From JALRAP01 sp046302815 (lineage in GTDB: Bacteria > Bacteroidota > Bacteroidia > AKYH767-A > OLB10), in the NCBI GenBank assembly GCA_046302815.1, contig JBKCHO010000009.1, forward strand, positions 1 to 37,342: 37,342 bases of DNA, read 5' to 3'. The position numbers and the translations under genes were made by a program. The notes under the pieces were generated by a model that saw only the letters and a list, made by a program, of their open reading frames with translations, did not search any database and was not told where the DNA came from. Position 1 is the first letter of the stretch; each line of letters begins with the position of its first letter. This document shows positions 6,793 to 15,087 of the stretch, piece by piece.

Positions 6793-8835
6793 CTAGCGAA
6801 CATCTTTACCATTAGGTACGGACTCTGCAGGACTCACAAAAACTAACTTGCCGTTGGAGTCCTCGGTCATCAGAATCATGCCTTGCGATTCGATGCCTTT
6901 GATTTTGCGTGGTGCTAAATTGGCCAACAAGGTAACTTGCTTACCGATGATTTCTTCAGGGCTAAAACTTCCAGCTATTCCCGAAACAACCGTACGGCGA
7001 TCGATACCGGTGTCGACCAACAATTTTAAAAGCTTATCTGTCTTTGGTACGCGCTCTGCTTCCAAAATGGTCCCTGTGCGGATATCCATCTTTGAAAAAT
7101 CATCGAATGTGGTTTCAGATTTCAGTGGAGCATGAGCAGATGGTACTGCAGCGGATGCAAGTTGGGTCGCTTTGGTTGCTTGCAGGCGATCAATTTGCAT
7201 TTGAATGGCATCATCTTCAATTTTCTCAAACAGCAATGATGGTGCATTCATCTTATGTCCAGTTGGAACGAGGTCTCCTACCTTGAGATTATTCCAAGAC
7301 GCATCTTGTAGATTCATCATTTCGCGAAGCTTCACTGCTGTATGCGGGAGGAAGGGTTCCATAGCGAAGGCGAGTAGTGCTGTTGCTTCCAACGCTACTT
7401 GCATGACGGTTTTGGTGCGTACGGTATCGGTCTTAACCAGTTTCCAAGGTTCGTGGTCGGCCAAGTATTTATTTCCTGCTCGAGCTACATCCATCATCAG
7501 CGTAAGCGCTTCGCGCAACCGATATTTGGAAATACTATCTCCTATTTGTTTCAATGATTGCTTCAGTAATTCCAATAACTCGCGATCCGAATCGTGCAAA
7601 TTGGTTATTCCCGGAGTTACATGATTGTAATAATTGCCAGCAAGAACCAAGGTTCGATTTACAAAGTTGCCAAGTACTGCAACCAGTTCGTTGTTGTTAC
7701 GAGCTTGAAAATCTTTCCAGGTAAAGTCGTTATCTTTTGTTTCAGGTGCCGTTGCAATAAGGACATAACGCAACACATCCTGTTTGTTGGGGAAATCGTT
7801 AAGGTATTCATGTAGCCACACTGCCCAATTTCGCGAAGTGGAGATCTTATCTCCCTCAAGATTCAAGAATTCATTTGCTGGAACATTCTCTGGAACCACA
7901 TATCCACCATGGGCATGCAGGATGGAAGGAAAAATAATGCAATGGAAAACGATGTTGTCTTTGCCGATGAAGTGGATAAGACGCGCATCCCCTTTCCAAT
8001 ATCGCTCCCAAGAATCAGGTAGTAATTCCTTGGTAGCGGAAATATATCCTATGGGAGCATCAAACCAAACATAGAGCACTTTTCCCTCAGCTCCAGCCAC
8101 AGGCACTGGAACACCCCAATCCAAATCCCGTGTCATAGCCCGTGGTTGTAAACCATCACCGGCCTCTAGCCACGATTTACACTGTCCATAAACATTCGGT
8201 TTCCAATCATCCCTATGTCCCTCTAGGATATAATGTTTAAGCCACGAGGTATAATCGTTCAATGGCAAAAACCAGTGTTTCGTTTCCTTTTGGATGGGGG
8301 TGTTACCGCTGAGCTTGGACTTAGGGTTGATGAGGTCAGTTGGATTGAGTGACGAACCACAACTTTCACATTGATCGCCATAGGCGCGTTCATTGGCACA
8401 TTTTGGACAAGTACCCTCAATGTAGCGATCAGCAAGGAATTGTCCGGCTTGCTCATCAAAGAACTGCAAGGTGGTTTTTTCGGTGAACGAACCTTTATCA
8501 TAAAGCACTTTGAAGAAGTCAGCTGCCGTCTTATGGTGTAGGGGGGAAGATGTGCGCGAATAGATGTCGAATGAGATGCCGAAATCAACAAACGACTGCT
8601 TCATCATGCCGTGGTATTTGTCTACCACTTGCTGGGGTGTCACCCCTTCGGCTTTAGCCTTCAATGTAATAGGTACTCCATGCTCATCACTTCCACAAAT
8701 GAATTTCACATCTTGATCCATGAGCCGCTGGTAGCGAACAAATACATCAGCGGGAATGTAGCATCCAGCCAAGTGGCCTATATGAACGGGGCCATTGGCA
8801 TAGGGTAGGGCGGCTGTGACGAGGATAGGCTTCAA
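6793..8835 (-). CDS. metG: Methionyl-tRNA synthetase with C-terminal tRNA-binding domain
   Basis: Class I aminoacyl-tRNA synthetase that charges elongator and initiator tRNA-Met; 680 residues, the normal long form. The HIGH motif is HIGH at 18-21 and the KMSKS loop is KISTS at 330-334. A zinc knuckle has CPKC (143-146) and CESC (156-159). The catalytic and anticodon domains are followed by an Ala-rich linker and a C-terminal EMAPII/Trbp111-like OB domain from about 577 (KMDIRTGTILEAERVPKTDKL) to the end, which dimerises and binds tRNA. The start is TTG at 8835: no in-frame ATG or GTG exists upstream of the HIGH motif and the family starts just at this point. It is divergent from the LD-carboxypeptidase gene and monocistronic as far as can be seen. 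Confidence 0.97.
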   Translation of the reverse strand: MKPILVTAALPYANGPVHIGHLAGCYIPADVFVRYQRLMDQDVKFICGSDEHGVPITLKAKAEGVTPQQVVDKYHGMMKQSFVDFGISFDIYSRTSSPLHHKTAADFFKVLYDKGSFTEKTTLQFFDEQAGQFLADRYIEGTCPKCANERAYGDQCESCGSSLNPTDLINPKSKLSGNTPIQKETKHWFLPLNDYTSWLKHYILEGHRDDWKPNVYGQCKSWLEAGDGLQPRAMTRDLDWGVPVPVAGAEGKVLYVWFDAPIGYISATKELLPDSWERYWKGDARLIHFIGKDNIVFHCIIFPSILHAHGGYVVPENVPANEFLNLEGDKISTSRNWAVWLHEYLNDFPNKQDVLRYVLIATAPETKDNDFTWKDFQARNNNELVAVLGNFVNRTLVLAGNYYNHVTPGITNLHDSDRELLELLKQSLKQIGDSISKYRLREALTLMMDVARAGNKYLADHEPWKLVKTDTVRTKTVMQVALEATALLAFAMEPFLPHTAVKLREMMNLQDASWNNLKVGDLVPTGHKMNAPSLLFEKIEDDAIQMQIDRLQATKATQLASAAVPSAHAPLKSETTFDDFSKMDIRTGTILEAERVPKTDKLLKLLVDTGIDRRTVVSGIAGSFSPEEIIGKQVTLLANLAPRKIKGIESQGMILMTEDSNGKLVFVSPAESVPNGKDVR

Positions 8836-8864
8836 GGTGGTAAGTAAAATGTATATTTGTAAGG

Positions 8865-8872
8865 CAAAAATA
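8865..8872 (-). promoter_or_regulatory. Putative -7 element of metG
   Basis: The minus strand reads TATTTTTG, exact to TAnnTTTG, 29 bp upstream of the TTG start, giving a leader of about 20-25 nt. No TTTG is found at -33; the space is filled by a heptamer repeat. Confidence 0.42.
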
Positions 8873-8891
8873 CGATTTACGATTTACGATT
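8871..8891. repeat. Triple tandem heptamer TACGATT
   Basis: Three perfect head-to-tail copies of TACGATT lie end to end between the metG -7 box and its expected -33 position. The first two bases overlap the -7 box on the other strand. This may be a simple-sequence repeat able to change promoter spacing, or a set of binding sites; the sequence alone does not decide. Confidence 0.85.
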
Positions 8892-9063
8892 GAGATTATT
8901 GATTAACATCTTCGTAATGCTTCCCCAAGCCACCATCTCATCGGTATCAGACCCCTGCCATTAAGAATCAAAAGAACATGAATTCAGCTGATTTGACGGA
9001 TTTGTACCATTAATCGGTTCAACTGCACCAAATACTACCGTTTCTCGATTCCTACCACTTAAA

Positions 9064-9966
9064 ATGATCTCTCCACCTCCGCTCAAGCCTGGCTCCAAAG
9101 TAGCTATAGTGGCTCCTGCCCGAAAGGTTTCGGCCATCGAAATGCAGCCTGCGGTAGACCTTTTACAATCGTGGGGGTATGAGGTGGTCAAAGGAATGTA
9201 CCTTTTTGGAGAGGAGAACCAATTTTCGGGATCCGACCAACAACGCTGGGCCGACCTGCAGATGATGTTGGATGACAGTTCCGTGGAAGCTATCCTGTTC
9301 GCTCGTGGCGGATATGGGTTTGTTCGCATCATCGATAAGCTTGATTTCACCAGGTTTATGCGCCATCCCAAATGGCTTGTGGGATTCAGCGATGTTACAG
9401 TTTTGCATAATCATGTAAACCGCCATCTCAAAACGGAAACTTTACACGCTCCGATGGCAATTAACTTTCCCCAAACACCTTCAACTGTATTGGACCATCT
9501 TAATCAAATGTTATCAGGGCAAAAGGTGGTTTACCAATATCCGGCTAATATTTTTAATAGGAGGGGTAAAGCAAGTGGCGAGTTGGTGGGTGGAAATTTG
9601 TCGCTCATCCATACACTTGCCGGCACACCCTCCGACCTGCTGACTAAGGGCAAGATCCTTTTTTTAGAAGACCTTGATGAATACCTTTACCATATAGACA
9701 GAATGATGATGAATCTAAAAAGGTCTGGGAAATTACATGGATTGAAAGCCTTGGTAATAGGTGGAATGACCGACATGAAAGATAATACTATCGCTTTTGG
9801 TAAAACAGCTGAGGAAATCATATTGGATGCCGTCAAGGAATACGATTATCCGGTTGCATTTGGTATCAGTTCGGGGCACTTGGAACGCAATGAGCCGCTT
9901 GTTTTTGGTAGAAAAATTAAGGTGGTTGTTGGAGAGCAAACAAGTCTAATTGACGATAAAAATTAA
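9064..9966 (+). CDS. LD-carboxypeptidase, peptidase family S66 (LdcA/MccF-like)
   Basis: Serine peptidase of 300 residues related to LdcA, which trims the terminal D-Ala from murein tetrapeptides during peptidoglycan recycling, and to MccF. The N-terminal Rossmann-like part begins LKPGSKVAIVAPAR. The S66 triad is clear: Ser109 in GFSD (107-110), Glu202 in LEDLDEYLYHIDRM, and His272 in GISSGHLERNEP. The motif ARGGYG (80-85) is also typical. No signal peptide is seen, which fits the cytoplasmic family. It starts at ATG 9064 and stands alone between divergent metG and convergent rluB-type gene. LdcA is the likelier role, as no microcin genes are present, but the two activities cannot be told apart by sequence reading alone. 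Confidence 0.92.
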   Translation: MISPPPLKPGSKVAIVAPARKVSAIEMQPAVDLLQSWGYEVVKGMYLFGEENQFSGSDQQRWADLQMMLDDSSVEAILFARGGYGFVRIIDKLDFTRFMRHPKWLVGFSDVTVLHNHVNRHLKTETLHAPMAINFPQTPSTVLDHLNQMLSGQKVVYQYPANIFNRRGKASGELVGGNLSLIHTLAGTPSDLLTKGKILFLEDLDEYLYHIDRMMMNLKRSGKLHGLKALVIGGMTDMKDNTIAFGKTAEEIILDAVKEYDYPVAFGISSGHLERNEPLVFGRKIKVVVGEQTSLIDDKN

Positions 9967-9986
9967 AAATGGAATTATTGAATTTA

Positions 9987-10025
9987 AATTGACTGAGGCG
10001 TATTTTTTTCTACGCCATGTCAATT
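9987..10025. repeat. Two-stem inverted repeat with T-rich loop
   Basis: AATTGAC (9987-9993) pairs with GTCAATT (10019-10025), and inside it GGCGTA pairs with TACGCC, closing a loop made almost only of T. There is no T-run after the stem on either strand, so it is not a standard terminator. It lies in the convergent gap after the LD-carboxypeptidase gene. Confidence 0.6.
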
Positions 10026-10047
10026 CTAGGTTAATCAGATCACCCCT

Positions 10048-10065
10048 AGACCCCTGGTCTTTTTT
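10048..10065 (+). terminator. Short intrinsic terminator after the LD-carboxypeptidase gene
   Basis: AGACC and GGTCT form a 5-bp stem around CCT, directly followed by six T (10060-10065). The stem is short, so strength is uncertain. Confidence 0.5.
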
Positions 10066-10171
10066 CTAAAGTGATAAATTACAGACTGCTTATGCAGATG
10101 AAAGTATTTGTTAGCATTCCTTTACTGTAACTATCGCTGCTTTTATTGAACGCCATTGGCGAATCAACCTA

Positions 10172-11518
10172 CTACTGTCTCTTTTTACTACGGCCAGTGC
10201 CACCCTTCATCATTTTAAGAGCATTCACCTCCAATTCGGTTAAAAATCTCCATCTGCCTCGGGGAAGATCTTTTTTGGTAAGTCCGGCAAAAACAGTCCT
10301 ATCTAATTTTTTTACATCGTATCCAAGCGCTTCGAAAATTCGGCGAACAATTCTGTTTTTTCCCGAATGAAGTTCCACGCCAACGATCTTTTTGTCGTCT
10401 GGAGATGCGTATTCGATATTGTCAAACCGCACTTCCCCGTCATCAAGCTCTACACCATCGGAGGCCTGCTTCATATCGGCAAGTGTGAGATTTTTGTCAA
10501 GCTCCACTTGATACACTTTTGCGATGTTGCTGCTAGGGTGCGTCAATTTCCTAGTGAGCTCACCATCGTTGGTCAGCAGTAGCAGTCCTGTGGTGTTACG
10601 ATCCAATCTTCCTACTGGAAAAATACGCTCTTTGCAAGCGTCGTGGACTAGATTCATCACGGTTTTCCGATCATCTGGATCATCCGTGGTGGTTATATAG
10701 TCCTTAGGCTTATTCAATAAAACATAAACCATGCGTTCTGTACGCAATACACGATCATGAAATCGGACTTCGTCGCCGGGTGTCACTTTTGTTCCAAGTT
10801 CTGTGACAACTTCGCCATTGATGGAGATAACTCCAGCTGATATTAGGTCATCAGCCTCTCGTCTTGAACAAATACCAGCATTGGCTATGTATCTGTTAAG
10901 TCGAATCGCTCCATCAGAATCTGGATTAAAGGATTTTTTTGTAGGTTTTCGGTCTTGCTTCGAGAACTCTTGACTCTTTGAACTTCTTCTAGGCTTCTCA
11001 AAGCGATTCCCCATATTTCCTGAATGCTCAATCCGGTCGTATCGTTCTCTTTTTTTCCAAGATGGTTTTTCTGAACGGCTCCTGCCCCAAGGTTTCTTGT
11101 CGCCAGAGGGTTTTTCAAAATCATCCTTTTTGTATGGTTTTTTGGTTTCATCCGTATTTTCCTTGTGTGATGAACCGTAAGGCTTGAATTCGTCTTTGCG
11201 TTGCTTTGTCCAAGATTTTTCTGGGCGGTTGGAGCTACGCTCTTTTGATGGACTTGATTTTCCGAATGGTTTATCGCTCCTTTTTTTGAACCCACGATCA
11301 TCCGTCTTTCTGCCTTCAAAAGCATCTCGTGGAGGTCTTTCATTGGATCCGCTTTCCGATTCGAAGCGTCTTTTGGGAGATGAACGCTTTTCTATTTCTT
11401 GGTCTGGAAAGTAATCGCCACGCCGCTTGCGAAGCGGAGTTCCATCCGGTTTTTTCCATGATGTTCTATCTCTACTTCCAGCTTTGGAGTCTTTTTTGTT
11501 TTTAATGGGGCGGGCCAT
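10172..11518 (-). CDS. 23S rRNA pseudouridine synthase (RluB/RsuA family) with long basic N-terminal extension
   Basis: Pseudouridine synthase of the RsuA/RluB/E/F group, which isomerises uridine in rRNA. Residues 1 to about 203 are low-complexity, rich in Lys, Arg, Ser, Asp and Pro, with repeated motifs such as KKPWGRSRSEKPSWKK. They are followed by an S4 RNA-binding domain (about 205-265, RLNRYIANAGICSRREAD) and the catalytic domain with GRLDRNTTGLLLLTNDGE, catalytic Asp306. The C-terminus ends GGTGRSKKRQ. The core is about 245 residues, as in RluB, so nearly half the protein is a disordered basic tail, likely for ribosome or RNA binding. Such extensions occur in Bacteroidota homologues. 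It is the last gene of the dnaG-yraN group. RluB is the closest guess; RluF/RsuA are not excluded. Confidence 0.88.
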   Translation of the reverse strand: MARPIKNKKDSKAGSRDRTSWKKPDGTPLRKRRGDYFPDQEIEKRSSPKRRFESESGSNERPPRDAFEGRKTDDRGFKKRSDKPFGKSSPSKERSSNRPEKSWTKQRKDEFKPYGSSHKENTDETKKPYKKDDFEKPSGDKKPWGRSRSEKPSWKKRERYDRIEHSGNMGNRFEKPRRSSKSQEFSKQDRKPTKKSFNPDSDGAIRLNRYIANAGICSRREADDLISAGVISINGEVVTELGTKVTPGDEVRFHDRVLRTERMVYVLLNKPKDYITTTDDPDDRKTVMNLVHDACKERIFPVGRLDRNTTGLLLLTNDGELTRKLTHPSSNIAKVYQVELDKNLTLADMKQASDGVELDDGEVRFDNIEYASPDDKKIVGVELHSGKNRIVRRIFEALGYDVKKLDRTVFAGLTKKDLPRGRWRFLTELEVNALKMMKGGTGRSKKRQ

Positions 11519-11535
11519 GGCAACTAATTATACGA

Positions 11536-11543
11536 CAAAGATA
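11536..11543 (-). promoter_or_regulatory. Putative -7 element of the pseudouridine synthase gene
   Basis: The minus strand reads TATCTTTG, exact to TAnnTTTG, 18 bp upstream of the ATG at 11518 and within the short gap after yraN. No clear TTTG sits at -33, so the gene may also be read from the upstream genes. Confidence 0.4.
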
Positions 11544-11560
11544 GGCAAATTAGGAGCGCC

Positions 11561-11935
11561 CTAACCCATAAATGGGTAGAATGCCTCCTCAATGTGTTCT
11601 ATGGTATATGTTTCACCATGGTCAATGATGGTGATTAAGTCATAGCGTACCTCGAGCTGCACCTTTTTTACTTCCATGTAATGCTCGGTGATATCATACA
11701 AACATCTAAGTTTTTGGTTGGAAATGGTGTCGTCAGGATCTGCATGCTGTGCGTTTGTTCTGGACTTTACCTCAACAATAACTAATAATTCGTTTTTTTG
11801 GGCAACGATATCGATTTCAAGATGCTTCCACCGCCATCTTTTTTCCAAAATGGTGTAGCCTTGTTTCAGAAGCCATCTGGCAGCAATTTCCTCACCTTGC
11901 TTCCCTAAGTTATGTGATTGAAATGTCTGGTTCAT
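11561..11935 (-). CDS. YraN/UPF0102 family endonuclease-like protein
   Basis: Protein of 124 residues in the UPF0102 (YraN) family, with a PD-(D/E)XK nuclease-like fold and unproven role. The N-terminal helix (GKQGEEIAARWLLKQGYTIL) and the motif set LEID (39-42) and VEVKSR (54-59) give the likely metal ligands Glu40, Asp42, Glu55 and Lys57. The usual GEID is LEID here. Length is standard. It sits between dnaG and the pseudouridine synthase gene on the same strand with gaps of about 105 and 42 bp. A DNA-processing role is often supposed from the fold; this window adds only the link with primase. Confidence 0.88.
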   Translation of the reverse strand: MNQTFQSHNLGKQGEEIAARWLLKQGYTILEKRWRWKHLEIDIVAQKNELLVIVEVKSRTNAQHADPDDTISNQKLRCLYDITEHYMEVKKVQLEVRYDLITIIDHGETYTIEHIEEAFYPFMG

Positions 11936-12040
11936 TTGAGTGATATTTAAAAATTCCGCGATCAGAATTCAAAGCTTTTTGAATTTCCGAAAAGATGACG
12001 CTTTTGATTTTTTTTGAGAAGCAATTTCCCTTCAATGGGC

Positions 12041-14014
12041 CTACTTCAAAACTACAATGCTCAGGTATTCCGAAAGGGCCGCTTTTATACGATCCAACTG
12101 CATCTGGTGTTCAAGGAGCGGGGTGATATCGCCACCATTGCTCGATGCTTCCTTAATGGCCTCACGATTGGCATGGCTCATGCGTTCCACATGTTTTATT
12201 TTCATCGAGTATAAAGCGCTGAAAACAGCATGCGATAGTTTCATGAGTTCACTTTTTACGAAAATACCCTTATTATCCCAGGCGGATAATGGATAACGGG
12301 TGGTAAGGAAATGTGCTGCGGTTTGGCTTATTTCCGCATCCTGGTGATGTACGAATTCGTTTTCCGAGTGCGGTTTGCCTTCATGAACTTGTTGCTTGAA
12401 GAGCTCGAAAATGGTTTGATATATTTTATTTTCAAAAACGATATTATCGGGCTCAAGGTCATGAATAATCACGCTCTTGACTTGTTCGTTAACTTCAATT
12501 TTATGCTTTCTGCCGTCTTCCTCCGTTTCGGCACTAAAGGTTATTTGCTCATCAGCGAAATTCAATAGCAGCCGTATTAATTCAGCTTCCTGGTGTTCGG
12601 TTATTCCTTGTGAGGTGTTTGTTTTTTCATCGAATATGAGCTCTTCCAGTGGGAGGTCATCCGAAGTTGCGTGAGAGGAGGATGGGTTTTCTTTGGAGCC
12701 ATCCTTCATGACTTTCTTTCGGATGAGCTTGTTCAATTCTGCCAACAAAACATCCTCTCCTATCTCCATCAGGTTCGAGCACTCTCTTACATATGTGGAG
12801 CGCATAATTGCATCCGGAATCAAGGCAATGGTTTCAACAATATCCCGTATGAGTCCTGCTCGACCAATAGGGTCGTTACCAACTTCTTTCAGTAGCAAGG
12901 AGGTTTTGAATCGGATGAAGTCGTTTGCGTTTTTTCGTATATAATCTACTATTTCTTCCGTATCGTTTTTCTTGGCAAATGAGTCGGGGTCGTCTCCGTC
13001 GGGGAATAAAACCACACGAACATTCATTCCCTCTTCCAAAATCAGATTGATACCTCGGAGCGAGGCTTTTATTCCGGCTGGATCGCCATCGTAAAGGATG
13101 GTTATGTTTTTGGTATATCTGTTGATTAACCTGATCTGATCCTGTGTCAAGGCCGTACCGGAAGAAGCCACCACATTGGTGATGCCGCTTTGATGCATCG
13201 ATATGACATCGGTATAGCCCTCCACCAGATAGCATACATCCTTTTCTGCTATTGATTTACGAGATTGAAACAAGCCATAAAGTACTTTGCTTTTATGGTA
13301 AATTTCAGACTCGGGGGAATTGAGGTACTTCGCTGTTTTGGCGTCAGTTTTAAGGATGCGTCCTCCGAATCCAATGACCTTCCCTGCCACATTATGGATT
13401 GGAAAAATCACGCGTCCCCGGAAACGGTCGAATAATTTATCATTGCCGGAAACGGTTAGTCCCGTTTTCTCCAGCTTTTCCTGTAAATAGCCTGCTGCTA
13501 GTGCGTCATCCGTGAAAGCGCGCCATCCTTCAGGAGAATAACCTAGATGGAATCTTTCAATCATCTCATCAGTGAAACCTCGTTCGCTGAAATAGGATAA
13601 ACCGATATTTCTTCCCTCCTCTGTTTCGTGGAGTTGTTGAATGAAAAACTTACGGGCATATTCGGTTACAGCTATTAGCGACTCCCTCTCAAGTTGCTCT
13701 TGGTCAAATTCGGGAGTTCGCTCTTCCTCGGCGATATCGATATTGTATTTGCGAGCCAAATACCGCAACGCCTCAGGGTAGCTGTAGTGCTCATGTTCCA
13801 TGATGAAGTTCACCGCATTACCGCCTTTCCCACATCCAAAACATTTAAAAATACCCCTTACAGGTGATACATTGAACGATGGGGTTTTTTCATTATGGAA
13901 CGGACAAAGACCCAACAGGTTTACTCCCCTTTTTTTAAGGGAAATAAAATCGCCCACCACCTCTTCGATGCGGACGGCATTCATGATTTGATCTATGGTT
14001 TCCTTGCTTATCAA
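12041..14014 (-). CDS. dnaG: DNA primase
   Basis: Bacterial replicative primase, which makes RNA primers at the fork with DnaB. The CHC2 zinc domain has Cys37, His40, Cys58 and Cys61 (CPFHNEKTPSF, then FKCFGC). The core has TOPRIM elements VEGYTDVISMHQ and ILYDGDPAG, giving the acidic metal ligands. The C-terminal part (from about 420) is long and poorly conserved and would bind helicase. I set the start at TTG 14014 because it gives MISKETIDQI, the usual family N-terminus; a TTG nine codons earlier (14041) would add MISFFSKTP. No ATG is available before the conserved region. Length is 657 residues from this start. It follows the hydrolase gene with a gap of 48 bp. Confidence 0.95.
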   Translation of the reverse strand: MISKETIDQIMNAVRIEEVVGDFISLKKRGVNLLGLCPFHNEKTPSFNVSPVRGIFKCFGCGKGGNAVNFIMEHEHYSYPEALRYLARKYNIDIAEEERTPEFDQEQLERESLIAVTEYARKFFIQQLHETEEGRNIGLSYFSERGFTDEMIERFHLGYSPEGWRAFTDDALAAGYLQEKLEKTGLTVSGNDKLFDRFRGRVIFPIHNVAGKVIGFGGRILKTDAKTAKYLNSPESEIYHKSKVLYGLFQSRKSIAEKDVCYLVEGYTDVISMHQSGITNVVASSGTALTQDQIRLINRYTKNITILYDGDPAGIKASLRGINLILEEGMNVRVVLFPDGDDPDSFAKKNDTEEIVDYIRKNANDFIRFKTSLLLKEVGNDPIGRAGLIRDIVETIALIPDAIMRSTYVRECSNLMEIGEDVLLAELNKLIRKKVMKDGSKENPSSSHATSDDLPLEELIFDEKTNTSQGITEHQEAELIRLLLNFADEQITFSAETEEDGRKHKIEVNEQVKSVIIHDLEPDNIVFENKIYQTIFELFKQQVHEGKPHSENEFVHHQDAEISQTAAHFLTTRYPLSAWDNKGIFVKSELMKLSHAVFSALYSMKIKHVERMSHANREAIKEASSNGGDITPLLEHQMQLDRIKAALSEYLSIVVLK

Positions 14015-14062
14015 CGGAGTCTTCGAAAAAAAGGATATCAAAGTTAATAAAAAGCCGATGTA

Positions 14063-15076
14063 TTATGGTCTACTTTCGTTGTTCACCAGTTTTTTTGTAC
14101 GGGTCTTAGAACCAGCAGGCTGACGGGAGGAAAGAATGTATCCGGCCAGATGGTCGTAATATTTTTTGCTGTATTTGTGAAAGGGGGCGGTGTTTGTATT
14201 TTGAAGTTCCAAGAATATCTTATTTCTAGAATAACCAGTCGACTCCATCAACCTACGGATATCGTTCATTTTTCCATCAGTAACATATCCGGCAGCGATG
14301 AAAAGATGTGGCCAATTGTATTTTTTCATTATTTCCACAAAATCATGATCATGGAAATCCAATCCTGTAGTCCTCTCGTAGGCTCGTTTAACAACTGGTA
14401 GAAAAGGATACACGACACCGCCGATGCCTTGTAGGGCTTTTTCAAAGAACAAGGCCTCAAGAGATCTTGGTGGGTTTTGTAACAAGATGCTTGCTATGTT
14501 GATGCTTTGTTCCTGGGTAGCTTTCATACAAATGCCCGCACCCGTACCAATACCGAGCACAGAGATAAATTCCACAACTTCCAGTTGACTCATTTTGTTG
14601 ATGATGCGTACTAAATCTTTGGCGCTTCCTGATCCTGGATCATAATTGAGTCCATTGCTTTGACCTTGTGCACGCATATCCATTACACAAACATGAAAGC
14701 CGCGAGCATTAAATTCCAAAATGTCTCTTAAATAGCACACCTTACCCTCTGAAATGTCAGGGATGATTAATAGTAATGGGGCTGATTTCTTTGTGGTGTC
14801 GAGCGATAACCATCCTTGAAGTCGAGGTTGACCATTTCTTTCAAAATAAACAGTCTGGTATTTTAGGCCCAACTGGGAAGGATGAATAGCGTGCAGAAGA
14901 AATGCCGAGTCTTCACTGTTGTTGTTTTGAGCCAACCATTGCTTTACGAATGTGGAGTCGACCCGTAACGGATATAGGAGGCTATTGACAGTGAAAACGG
15001 GCGTAATTAGTACTAAAAGGATATGAAAAGCCATGAAAGCCATCGACCAACGAAAAAACAACTGGTTGGGTCGCAT
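14063..15076 (-). CDS. Membrane-anchored alpha/beta-hydrolase-like protein with Gly in place of the nucleophile
   Basis: Protein of 337 residues with one N-terminal membrane helix (about 11-32) and an alpha/beta hydrolase fold behind it. The fold is shown by LLLIIPDISEG (about 101-111), the turn DMRAQGQSNG (133-142) typical of these enzymes, and the nucleophile elbow LGIGTGAG (174-181). In the elbow the catalytic serine of GxSxG is Gly177, read directly from the DNA. A late His (APFHKY) could be the triad His. The first half after the helix (about 40-85) may be an extra periplasmic or cytoplasmic segment. The gene sits 11 bp after the polyprenyl synthase stop and before dnaG, so it is likely co-transcribed. 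Catalysis by the normal mechanism is unlikely; the function is unknown. Confidence 0.78.
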   Translation of the reverse strand: MRPNQLFFRWSMAFMAFHILLVLITPVFTVNSLLYPLRVDSTFVKQWLAQNNNSEDSAFLLHAIHPSQLGLKYQTVYFERNGQPRLQGWLSLDTTKKSAPLLLIIPDISEGKVCYLRDILEFNARGFHVCVMDMRAQGQSNGLNYDPGSGSAKDLVRIINKMSQLEVVEFISVLGIGTGAGICMKATQEQSINIASILLQNPPRSLEALFFEKALQGIGGVVYPFLPVVKRAYERTTGLDFHDHDFVEIMKKYNWPHLFIAAGYVTDGKMNDIRRLMESTGYSRNKIFLELQNTNTAPFHKYSKKYYDHLAGYILSSRQPAGSKTRTKKLVNNESRP

Positions 15077-15087
15077 GATAATTTATA

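Noticed and set aside
10885..11343. A 152-codon open frame on the minus strand in a shifted frame of the pseudouridine synthase gene
   Set aside because: It follows from the Lys/Arg-rich, A-rich low-complexity DNA of the tail; no start signal and no recognisable protein.
14015..14041. TTG 14041 as the dnaG start
   Set aside because: It adds nine residues before the standard primase N-terminus MISKETID, for which a TTG is available at 14014.
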